A DNA stretch of 64,000 nt from an uncultured Eubacterium sp. (GTDB lineage: Bacteria; Bacillota; Clostridia; Lachnospirales; Lachnospiraceae), in the NCBI GenBank assembly GCA_910584795.1, contig CAJUBZ010000001.1, positions 108,943 to 172,942 of the forward strand, written 5' to 3'. Under the pieces are notes generated by a model. The model made no database searches. It had not been told where the DNA came from and saw only the letters and a list, made by a program, of their open reading frames with translations. Positions within the stretch are counted from its first letter, which is position 1, and every line of letters begins with the position of its first letter. Made by a program: the position numbers and the translations under genes. Of the stretch, positions 57,509 to 64,000 are shown in pieces.

Positions 57509-57588
57509 CGAACAAATATTCGAATAAATTGTTGACAAACTCTTGTTCGGGTGATAATATTGACTTAATAAAACACGAACAAGTGTTC
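57509..57588 (+). promoter_or_regulatory. Divergent lexA/yneA-like control region with three SOS boxes
   Basis: Gram-positive LexA boxes follow GAAC-N4-GTTC. Box 1 CGAACAAATATTCG (57509-57522) has one mismatch, box 2 AAACTCTTGTTC (57537-57548) has one mismatch, and box 3 GAACAAGTGTTC (57577-57588) is perfect. The plus-strand promoter TTGACA (57532-57537), with 17-base spacing to an extended -10 TAATAT (57555-57560), carries box 2 in its spacer and box 3 downstream. Repression of the LysM gene should be tight. Confidence 0.8.
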
Positions 57589-57630
57589 TACAAGAATTCA
57601 TATAAATATATTACATAGGAGGATTTAATT

Positions 57631-57984
57631 ATGAATGCAGTCAGAAGAAACAAAAAGAGAGCAAGAGTTGCACAGTTAAGAAAGAGAATATTTTTATCAG
57701 GAACAATTTTAGTAGTTCTTTTTGTAATGGTATTTACCATTATCGGTTTAAAAGACGTAAGTGCAACTAACAATAGCGACAATCCTATTTATAAGTATTA
57801 CACCAGTTATGAAATTCAGCCAGGGGATACACTTACATCGATAGCACAGAAATATACAGTAAATAGTAATGTTTCTATTTCTGAATATATTCGTGAGGTA
57901 AAAAAGAACAACAATTTAGTTACAGACAGAATTACCAGTGGAAACTATATTGTTATCTCATATTATTCTGATGAGTATAAATAA
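57631..57984 (+). CDS. yneA: YneA-like SOS cell division suppressor (TM plus LysM)
   Basis: The 117-residue protein has a basic N-terminus, one membrane helix at about residues 22-44, and an extracytoplasmic LysM domain (YEIQPGDTLTSIAQKYT ... ISEYIREVKKNNNL). This is the architecture and divergent position of Bacillus YneA, which halts division during SOS. Three LexA boxes lie in the shared control region. Sequence identity to YneA is probably low, so the name rests on architecture and context. AGGAGG precedes the start. Confidence 0.82.
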   Translation: MNAVRRNKKRARVAQLRKRIFLSGTILVVLFVMVFTIIGLKDVSATNNSDNPIYKYYTSYEIQPGDTLTSIAQKYTVNSNVSISEYIREVKKNNNLVTDRITSGNYIVISYYSDEYK

Positions 57985-58020
57985 AGCTTGCCTTTATAAT
58001 TTATACACTTTATATCCTTT

Positions 58021-58060
58021 ACCGCAAATGAAATAACACGCACATTATTTCATTTGCGGT
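58021..58060. terminator. Terminator hairpin between convergent yneA-like and recombinase genes
   Basis: A perfect 16-bp stem (58021-58036 with 58045-58060) with an 8-base loop lies in the 110-base gap. The flanking T-runs are short on both sides. Confidence 0.65.
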
Positions 58061-58094
58061 ACTTTATATTCCTGATTTATTACAGATGAAAGGT

Positions 58095-59153
58095 TTAGTC
58101 TTTTCTTAATTTCACTACATTTCTAGCTTTTCTACGTCGTTCGTCCTCAATGGCTGCATAGTGTTTTTTTGTCGTATTTACATCTTTATGACCTAATACA
58201 TCAGCAACTAAATAAATGTCTCCGGTTTCTTTATAGAGGGCAGTACCATATGTACTTCTTAATTTATGTGGAGTAATTTTCTTTAAATTGGTTACTAAAG
58301 AAGAATATTTTTTAACAAGATTTTCAACTGCACGTACACCGATTCTTCGCTTTTGCAAAGATAGAAATAATGCATTTTCATCTCCAGACACCGGTACAAT
58401 GAGTTTTCTTTCTTCTATATAGTTTAATAAAGCTTCTTCAACTTCCTCGCCAAAATAAACTACTGTTTCATTTCCGCCTTTTCTTCTGATTTTTATTCCG
58501 GAATTTTTAAAATCAATATCATTAATATCAATTCCAACACATTCTGACACTCGAATACCGGTTCCGAGAAGCAGTGTAAGTATTGCCATATCTCTAATTT
58601 TAGTTTTCGCATGAAAGTTTTGCTGAGATTTTGTTAATTTATCACCAGTTTCAACTTCATCCAGCAAAATGCTCACTTCATCCGTATCCAGTCTCACAAT
58701 TTCTTTCTGGTGAATTTTAGGCATATCAACAATAGAAGCAGGATTAGTTTGTATTGATTCTTTTTTATAGAAGTAGCGGTACATTGTACGAAGACAGGCA
58801 AGTTTTCTCATAATTCCACGCTCTTTATTAGTATGCTCCACACCATCTTCTGTAATATAATATTTTAAATAATCTAAATATTCTTCAATATCTGTAGCAG
58901 TGATTCTGTCCAAAATATTTACTGGTAGATCTCTGAGTTCTTTATTTTTCACTTCGGGATTTTCAGCTTTCAAATAATTAAAAAATACAACCAGATCATA
59001 ACCATATGCAATTCTTGTCCGGGAAGAAGTAGTCGACTCAATTCCCCTAAAGAATTCCCCACAAAAACGTGGGAGTTGTTTTTGAAGTTCTCTCAATTTT
59101 AATTCATTTTTTATAATTACCTGTTCATGGTAATTTCTATTTGATGCAGTCAT
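58095..59153 (-). CDS. Tyrosine recombinase (XerC/XerD-like)
   Basis: The 352-residue protein has an N-terminal SAM-like core-binding domain (residues about 25-150) and a C-terminal catalytic domain. The visible catalytic residues are Arg in GTGIRVSE, Lys in RRKGGNE, H-x-x-R in HKLRSTYG, His in LGHKDVNTT and Tyr in KKHYA. It is about 50 residues longer than XerC/D. With no phage or transposon genes nearby and housekeeping neighbours, a chromosomal Xer-type role is more likely than a mobile integrase. AAGGAG precedes the start. Confidence 0.85.
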   Translation of the reverse strand: MTASNRNYHEQVIIKNELKLRELQKQLPRFCGEFFRGIESTTSSRTRIAYGYDLVVFFNYLKAENPEVKNKELRDLPVNILDRITATDIEEYLDYLKYYITEDGVEHTNKERGIMRKLACLRTMYRYFYKKESIQTNPASIVDMPKIHQKEIVRLDTDEVSILLDEVETGDKLTKSQQNFHAKTKIRDMAILTLLLGTGIRVSECVGIDINDIDFKNSGIKIRRKGGNETVVYFGEEVEEALLNYIEERKLIVPVSGDENALFLSLQKRRIGVRAVENLVKKYSSLVTNLKKITPHKLRSTYGTALYKETGDIYLVADVLGHKDVNTTKKHYAAIEDERRRKARNVVKLRKD

Positions 59154-59184
59154 AATTTATATCTCCTTGTAAAAGTAAGTAAAT

Positions 59185-59907
59185 TTATTTCATATCTTCT
59201 GGTAAATGAAAACTTCCATTCAGCAATGCTCTGAAAAATCTTTCCTTACATCCCGGATTTTCTTCATTTAATTGTTTTACAAGTCTTTTAACATATTCCC
59301 TTTTCGTATGTCCATCTACAGGACAAGGATTTTTCGCAATAGGAAGTTCATATTTGTGGGAGAAACCAATTACATCCATCTCCGGAATATACATTAAAGG
59401 TCTGATAACCGTTAAATCCATTCTATCCAAATATGTAACAGGAGAGAAGCAGTGGAAACGTCCTTCATATATCAAAGACAGGAACATTGTCTCTATCATA
59501 TCGTCTTTATGATGAGCATATGCAATTTTATTGCATCCAAGGGTCTTTGCCATATCATTTAAAGAACCTTTCCGCATTTTTGCACAGAGAGAGCAGGGAT
59601 TTGTTTCTTGTCTGGTATCAAAAACAATATCTGCAATTTCTGTTTTTACAATGTGATAATCTATATTCATTTCTGAACAAAAGTGTTTGATTTTTTCAAA
59701 GTCTTGTATGCCAAAGCCTAAATCAACAGTAATTGCAACAATTTCAAACTTAGCAGGATAAAATCTCTTTAAACCATTTAATGCGTATAAAAGAGTCAGG
59801 CTGTCTTTGCCACCGGAAATACCTACAGCAATCTTATCTCCGTCTATAATCATATTGTAGTCAGATACAGCACGTCTGACATAACTGAATAATTTTTGTG
59901 CTTTCAT
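59185..59907 (-). CDS. TtcA-like tRNA 2-thiocytidine synthase / PP-loop ATPase
   Basis: The 240-residue protein has the PP-loop VGISGGKDSLTLLYAL, the CxxC in NPCSLCAKMRKG and a third Cys in NPCPVDGHTKREYVK. This matches TtcA, which inserts sulfur at C32 of tRNAs using a 4Fe-4S cluster. The start ATG at 59907 is preceded by ATGGAGATTTTT, whose GGAG fits the ribosome binding site; the upstream frame start at 59919 lies at that site. The gene is 31 bases downstream of the recombinase start in genomic order and may be transcribed ahead of it. Confidence 0.87.
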   Translation of the reverse strand: MKAQKLFSYVRRAVSDYNMIIDGDKIAVGISGGKDSLTLLYALNGLKRFYPAKFEIVAITVDLGFGIQDFEKIKHFCSEMNIDYHIVKTEIADIVFDTRQETNPCSLCAKMRKGSLNDMAKTLGCNKIAYAHHKDDMIETMFLSLIYEGRFHCFSPVTYLDRMDLTVIRPLMYIPEMDVIGFSHKYELPIAKNPCPVDGHTKREYVKRLVKQLNEENPGCKERFFRALLNGSFHLPEDMK

Positions 59908-60047
59908 AAAAATCTCCATTCTGCAGTAATTTTAAATACAATATTAGTAGTAAAAGAATAAAAAAATAGTTGGATACTATCAAAAAGATAATAACACAAC
60001 TATTCGCAAAAGACAAGTTTAACGAAATGACTTATCGGAAAATATAC

Positions 60048-60959
60048 TTACTTTAACACATTATTAATTAAATTCTTAAAATATTCAGGAGTAGCTGCCT
60101 CAAATTCAACATATTCTTTTGATGCCGGATGAATAAATCCTATTGTTTTTGCATGCAGACACTGTCCCTGTAATTTGTATGGACATTTATTATGATTGTA
60201 AATATCATCTCCTAATAAAGGATGATTGATGCTTGCCATATGCACACGAATCTGATGTGTTCGTCCGGTTTCTAATTGAAATTCACATAATGTATTGTTG
60301 CGAAACTGTTTTAGTACTTTAAAATGAGTTACTGCGTTTTTACCATTTATTTCATTAATACACATTTCTTTGCGTTTTATCGGATGACGGCCAATCGGTG
60401 CATCAATAATACCTTCAAAGTCTTTTAAAACACCTTGTACAATACCTATATATTTTCTTGTAATGGAATGTTCTTTTAATTGCTCAGCAATAAAATTATG
60501 GCTGAAATCGTTTTTACAAACAATTAGGGCACCTGTTGTATCCTTATCAATCCGATGAACTATTCCAGGGCGTAAGACACCATTTATATTTGATAAATTA
60601 TCTTTACAATGATACATAATTGCATTTACCAACGTACCAGAATAATGTCCGGGTGCCGGATGAACAACGAAATTTTTCTGTTTATTTACAATTAGTACAT
60701 CGTTATCTTCATAAATAATATCTAATGGTATATCTTCTGGTTCTATATTTGCATAGACCGGTTCAGGAATATCTACAACAATTTTGTCTTCTGCCTGTAC
60801 TTTGTAATTTGCTTTACATGGCTTATCATTTACTAAGATATTATTTTCTTTAATTAATTTTTGTATATACGTTCTGGAATGATCCGAAAGTAAATCATTT
60901 AAATATTTATCTATACGAATATCCTGTAATTCTTCATCTACTATAAAAATATTACTCAT
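60048..60959 (-). CDS. rluD: RluD-type 23S rRNA pseudouridine synthase
   Basis: The 303-residue enzyme has an N-terminal S4 domain (IRIDKYLNDLLSDHSRTYIQKLI), the catalytic GIVHRIDKDTTGALIVCKN and the signature GRTHQIRVHMASINHPLLGD. In Firmicutes the gene following lspA is the RluD/YlyB type, matching this position. It starts 15 bases after lspA. Confidence 0.92.
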   Translation of the reverse strand: MSNIFIVDEELQDIRIDKYLNDLLSDHSRTYIQKLIKENNILVNDKPCKANYKVQAEDKIVVDIPEPVYANIEPEDIPLDIIYEDNDVLIVNKQKNFVVHPAPGHYSGTLVNAIMYHCKDNLSNINGVLRPGIVHRIDKDTTGALIVCKNDFSHNFIAEQLKEHSITRKYIGIVQGVLKDFEGIIDAPIGRHPIKRKEMCINEINGKNAVTHFKVLKQFRNNTLCEFQLETGRTHQIRVHMASINHPLLGDDIYNHNKCPYKLQGQCLHAKTIGFIHPASKEYVEFEAATPEYFKNLINNVLK

Positions 60960-60974
60960 GAAAAGCTCTCCAAA

Positions 60975-61511
60975 TTATCTATGATTTTTTAGCTGAATAA
61001 TTTTATTAAATTCTTCTTCTTTTAATTTAAATAAGCAAATAATTACAATTACAATGCATGAAATAGTAACATAACAGTCAGCAATATTAAATATCGGAAA
61101 ATGAATCAATTTAAAATATATAAAATCAATTACATATCCATGTATTACTCTGTCAATACAATTTCCAAATGCTCCCGATATTAAAAATATAAAAGATATA
61201 TTTAAAATATGGTATACCCTCTTTTCTGTTGAGAAGTACAATTTATTTAAATTTCTAATAAATATACAAATAAAGAAAACGGCTGCGAATGTAAAAATAA
61301 TGAATAAGAATCGTTTTCCGGAAAATATTCCCCAGGCTGCACCAGTATTTCCACCATCAAGATAATGAAAACACAATATATCATTTATAATTTGAAAGTC
61401 TGATTTGCCTTTTAAATAAACTGTTGCTAAGTATTTACTTATTTGATCAATAATTATTAGAAAAATCGCAAATAGCCCGATTTTTATTCCGTAAATGTGT
61501 CTATTATTCAT
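60975..61511 (-). CDS. lspA: Lipoprotein signal peptidase II
   Basis: LspA removes signal peptides of prolipoproteins in the membrane. The 178-residue protein has four predicted helices. The two catalytic Asp are visible in AFGNCIDRV and YVIDFIYF, with the conserved GNTGAAWGIF segment. It overlaps aroB by 8 bases. Lipoproteins such as ApbE and the solute-binding protein in this window would be substrates. Confidence 0.95.
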   Translation of the reverse strand: MNNRHIYGIKIGLFAIFLIIIDQISKYLATVYLKGKSDFQIINDILCFHYLDGGNTGAAWGIFSGKRFLFIIFTFAAVFFICIFIRNLNKLYFSTEKRVYHILNISFIFLISGAFGNCIDRVIHGYVIDFIYFKLIHFPIFNIADCYVTISCIVIVIICLFKLKEEEFNKIIQLKNHR

Positions 61512-62616
61512 TTATAATTACCTTTTCTACTCCTTTAACTAGATCTTCTCTAGAAATATTCCTGCTGATAAATGCATTTCCTATTTTATCAGCTAAAACA
61601 AATTTAATAATTCCGGCATCCATTTTTTTGTCATTAAAAGTTGCTTCCACAACATCATTAATAATAATATCAGAGGTTACAACAGGAAGTTGGTATAATT
61701 TAAGCAGAGCTAAGATTTTATGATACTCTTCTTCACTAAGAAATCCTTTTTCCATTGAAAGATATGATGCCGCATTGATACCAATAGAAATACATTCTCC
61801 ATGTAATAAGGAAAACCCTTTTGCTTTTTCAACAGCATGTCCGATTGTATGCCCGAAATTCAGTAATGCCCGTTCATTCTGTTCTTTTGGATCGTTTTCT
61901 ACAACAATACGTTTAATATTACAGCTGACAAATAATAATTGCTTTAAAATAGATAAATCTTTTTTTAATACATCATCTACGTGCTCCATTAGCCAATTAA
62001 AATATTCTTTATCGCGGATGATTCCATGTTTAATAACTTCTCCCATTCCCTGCAGGTATTCCCTCTGTGGAAGAGAATTAAGTGTAGACAAATTCATATA
62101 TACCAGCTTAGGCATATAAAATGCACCAACCATATTTTTATATGCTTTAAAATCTACGCCGGTTTTTCCCCCAATACTGGAATCTACCTGAGCAAGTAAT
62201 GTTGTTGGAATCTGCACAAAATCTATTCCCCTCAAATAAGTTGCTGCAGTAAAGCCTGTCATGTCACCAGTGACACCACCACCTAATGCAAGAAGCATAT
62301 CTTTTCGATCAAATTTATTTAGAATCAGTGTCTCATAAATTTCGTTGATGGTACTAATATTTTTGTTCTGTTCCCCTGCGTCAAACTGATGAACAATAAC
62401 CTTTTTACAATGAGGTTCTAAAATCGATTTTAATTGTTTTGCATAAATCGGGCCAACATTTGATTCTGTTACAATACAAAGACGTCGGTTCTGAATATGT
62501 AATTTTTTTAATTCATCAATAATACCATCGAAAGATACGGAATAAACAATATCATATGATGGCTCATTGTTATAATGTACAGTAATTCTATCAGATAGAT
62601 TATTTAATGCTTTCAT
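61504..62616 (-). CDS. aroB: 3-dehydroquinate synthase
   Basis: AroB makes dehydroquinate in the shikimate pathway. The 370-residue protein contains GGGVTGDMTGFTAATYLRGI (NAD binding), QIPTTLLAQVDSSIGGKTGV and NFGHTIGHAVE with zinc-binding His. The length is typical. Its place between ylmH and lspA is unusual for the pathway but consistent with a co-transcribed minus-strand run. Confidence 0.96.
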   Translation of the reverse strand: MKALNNLSDRITVHYNNEPSYDIVYSVSFDGIIDELKKLHIQNRRLCIVTESNVGPIYAKQLKSILEPHCKKVIVHQFDAGEQNKNISTINEIYETLILNKFDRKDMLLALGGGVTGDMTGFTAATYLRGIDFVQIPTTLLAQVDSSIGGKTGVDFKAYKNMVGAFYMPKLVYMNLSTLNSLPQREYLQGMGEVIKHGIIRDKEYFNWLMEHVDDVLKKDLSILKQLLFVSCNIKRIVVENDPKEQNERALLNFGHTIGHAVEKAKGFSLLHGECISIGINAASYLSMEKGFLSEEEYHKILALLKLYQLPVVTSDIIINDVVEATFNDKKMDAGIIKFVLADKIGNAFISRNISREDLVKGVEKVIINE

Positions 62617-62637
62617 TATATTGGCTCCTTTTTTAAC

Positions 62638-63393
62638 TTATTGGTATATATTAATTTTAATCAGATTTCTTCCTTTTTTTGTTTCCTTTATGACACCTTC
62701 AAAAACAAATCTCCCTTTTCCACGTACAGAAATAATATCGCCTGCTTTTACAGCAGCTCCGTTGGATGTAGTAAGCTTTCCGTTTATAAAAACTTTTCCT
62801 TCATGAATATAGTTAATTATGCTGTTTCTTGCAGTCTGAAATGCTGTGGCAATTAGACTGTCTAAACGGATATTAGAAATTGTGCCTGTTATTTCTTTAA
62901 AATTAGGAGTAACATTTAGAGTTTCATTTTGCGACATTTGAACAGATACTGTTGTTCGTTTTATTTTAAACAAATTATCTATAATGTATTTTGAGATATC
63001 TTCCTTACAATAAATATAGGCATGATTTTCTTTTACAAATATATCACCAATTTTATTTCTTTTAATGCCTAAATTTAAAATAGCACCTAAAAAATCCCGA
63101 TGTGTAAGAGGTTGAGCAAATTTGGAATTTAATGGTGCAATTGATAAGACAGCAATAGGAATAGTTTCCTGATAATATATTTCCTCTGGTGAAAAAACAG
63201 CAATTTTTCTTTCTGCATAATTATTACCTCCCGTAATAGAAAGAGTAACAGGAGGTAATGTTTCTTTTATCTGATTTAAGATACTTAATTCATTTATATT
63301 TAAAAAATCAGAATATGTATAAATATTTTTTTCATATGCAATATTTGCAAGATCTTTTAATCGATTAATTAAAAATAATTCTTCTTTATTCAT
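62638..63393 (-). CDS. ylmH: YlmH family S4-domain RNA-binding protein
   Basis: The 251-residue protein has the YlmH N-terminal domain (FLNINELSILNQIKE, the FLGAILNLGIKRNKIGDI stretch) and a C-terminal S4 domain (IRLDSLIATAFQTARNSII, GKVFINGKL). YlmH belongs to the division-cluster ylm genes and binds ribosomal RNA; recent work links family members to rescue of stalled ribosomes. It lies 8 bases after sepF, the normal sepF-ylmH order. Confidence 0.92.
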   Translation of the reverse strand: MNKEELFLINRLKDLANIAYEKNIYTYSDFLNINELSILNQIKETLPPVTLSITGGNNYAERKIAVFSPEEIYYQETIPIAVLSIAPLNSKFAQPLTHRDFLGAILNLGIKRNKIGDIFVKENHAYIYCKEDISKYIIDNLFKIKRTTVSVQMSQNETLNVTPNFKEITGTISNIRLDSLIATAFQTARNSIINYIHEGKVFINGKLTTSNGAAVKAGDIISVRGKGRFVFEGVIKETKKGRNLIKINIYQ

Positions 63394-63401
63394 AATATAT
63401 T

Positions 63402-63962
63402 TTAGTAACTTCTTCTGGCAGTGTAAGTATTTGCAGAATACCCGGAACCGGTGTCACTGACTACATCCTGAAAATCACCTGTAATATCAACGGATTGTGG
63501 TGTAACCAGATAAATATATCCACTAATCTTTTGAAGATTTCCGGAAATCGCATAGCAGCCCCCAATTACAGAATCTACAATACGCTGTGCTAAATCAATC
63601 TTAATTCCTTCCAGATTAAGAACAACAGACTTTCCCTCTAATAAAGTGTCAATAATATCTTTTGTATTTTCATAATGAGTTGGTTTTATGACACAAACTT
63701 CCATGTCACTGCTGGATGCCCCACGCATCTGAACAACTTTGCTGCCTCTGTTACTTCTATTGCTCCGAAACTGAGAGGTTGTCCTGCTTCTTACAGGAGT
63801 ATCTTCTTCAGCCTGGACGGTAGCTCTCTCAGTCGCATGCTTCCTTGATGTAGTTTCAATATCTTCTTCTAATTCATCGTCAAAGTCATCATAATAGTCA
63901 TCGTATTCATCGTTGTAATCCATTGTGAATACGTTCTTAATTTTATCTCCAAATTTTGACAT
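63402..63962 (-). CDS. sepF: Cell division protein SepF
   Basis: SepF bundles FtsZ filaments and tethers them to the membrane. The 186-residue protein has a short amphipathic start (MSKFGDKIKNVFTM), an acidic linker (YDDYYDDFDDELEED) and the SepF core at about 85-165 (VCVIKPTHYENTKDIIDTL, VVLNLEGI, GCYAISGNLQKISGYIYLVTP). AGGAGAG precedes the start. It belongs to the ylm cluster. Confidence 0.95.
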   Translation of the reverse strand: MSKFGDKIKNVFTMDYNDEYDDYYDDFDDELEEDIETTSRKHATERATVQAEEDTPVRSRTTSQFRSNRSNRGSKVVQMRGASSSDMEVCVIKPTHYENTKDIIDTLLEGKSVVLNLEGIKIDLAQRIVDSVIGGCYAISGNLQKISGYIYLVTPQSVDITGDFQDVVSDTGSGYSANTYTARRSY

Positions 63963-63974
63963 GTCTCTCTCCTA

Positions 63975-64000
63975 TTAATTATTATAATTTCGCTCTCCAA
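63975..64000 (-). CDS. ylmE: C-terminal end of a probable YlmE/YggS family PLP-binding protein (partial)
   Basis: The last minus-strand codons before sepF read GERNYNN followed by TAA. YggS/YlmE proteins often end in a similar FGxRxY sequence, and ylmE is the usual gene before sepF. Only seven residues are visible, so the call rests mostly on position. Confidence 0.45.

Noticed and set aside
58095..59153. Tyrosine recombinase as a marker of a prophage or integrative element
   Set aside because: No excisionase, capsid, replication or conjugation genes, and no att-like repeats or tRNA target, are nearby. Neighbours are housekeeping genes.

Overview
The window is AT-rich, gene-dense chromosomal DNA from a Gram-positive, low-GC anaerobe. 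It most resembles a Lachnospiraceae member (Clostridia). The evidence is AGGAGG-type ribosome binding sites, a HisZ plus short HisG pair, a DUF4317 gene, a NadD-YqeK fusion, the linked radical SAM / DUF2344 / RNase G / L21 / Prp / L27 / ObgE genes, a YesM/YesN-type sensor pair, and the sepF-ylmH-aroB-lspA-rluD order. There is no prophage and no complete insertion sequence. The family assignment is inference from gene content and was not tested by a search.

Layout. 0-3 kb: the start of an apbE lipoprotein gene (minus strand) diverges from a NusG-II / Gx-transporter / ruvA / ruvB run. 3-10 kb: a secreted lysine-rich protein, zapA, a U32 protein and an FtsW/RodA-PBP pair. 10-14 kb: Nudix, queH, a membrane zinc-ribbon protein, a frameshifted papain-like protease and a secreted Ig-like protein. 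14.3-17 kb: tRNA-Leu(CAA), then csoR-copA with a CsoR operator inside its promoter. 17-21 kb: an orphan zinc-finger membrane protein, polA and coaE. 20.8-25 kb: a MarR-controlled heterodimeric ABC exporter. 25-29.4 kb: an M23 peptidase, ridA, a cupin, two pseudouridine synthases and recU.

29.5-35 kb: a partial histidine operon (hisZ-G-D-B and a HisF-like/HisI/HisE fusion), interrupted by a repeat array. 35-46 kb: a PHP hydrolase, a two-gene radical SAM system, RNase G, a lipoprotein/kinase/regulator trio, a YdcF-like protein and DUF4317. 46.3-53.5 kb: L21-Prp-L27, ObgE, YhbY, NadD-YqeK, RsfS, an alpha-amylase and a His-rich G3E GTPase. 53.8-56.6 kb: a large secreted metalloprotease. 56.7-58 kb: lexA diverges from a yneA-like division inhibitor across three SOS boxes. 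58-64 kb (minus strand): a tyrosine recombinase, ttcA-like, rluD, lspA, aroB, ylmH, sepF and the last codons of a probable ylmE.

The most unusual signal is a family of four intergenic elements: after pbp at 9675, before the M23 gene at 25189, after hisD at 32818 and after obgE at 48785. They share an outer frame (arms around AGCCATGCG and TGGCT) and enclose inner hairpins. The arm sequences differ from copy to copy but largely stay complementary, and several hairpins are capped by G(CTTG)C. Three copies begin at or inside the 3' end of the preceding gene, and one has expanded into a 47-48 bp tandem array inside the histidine operon. I cannot match this family to anything named.
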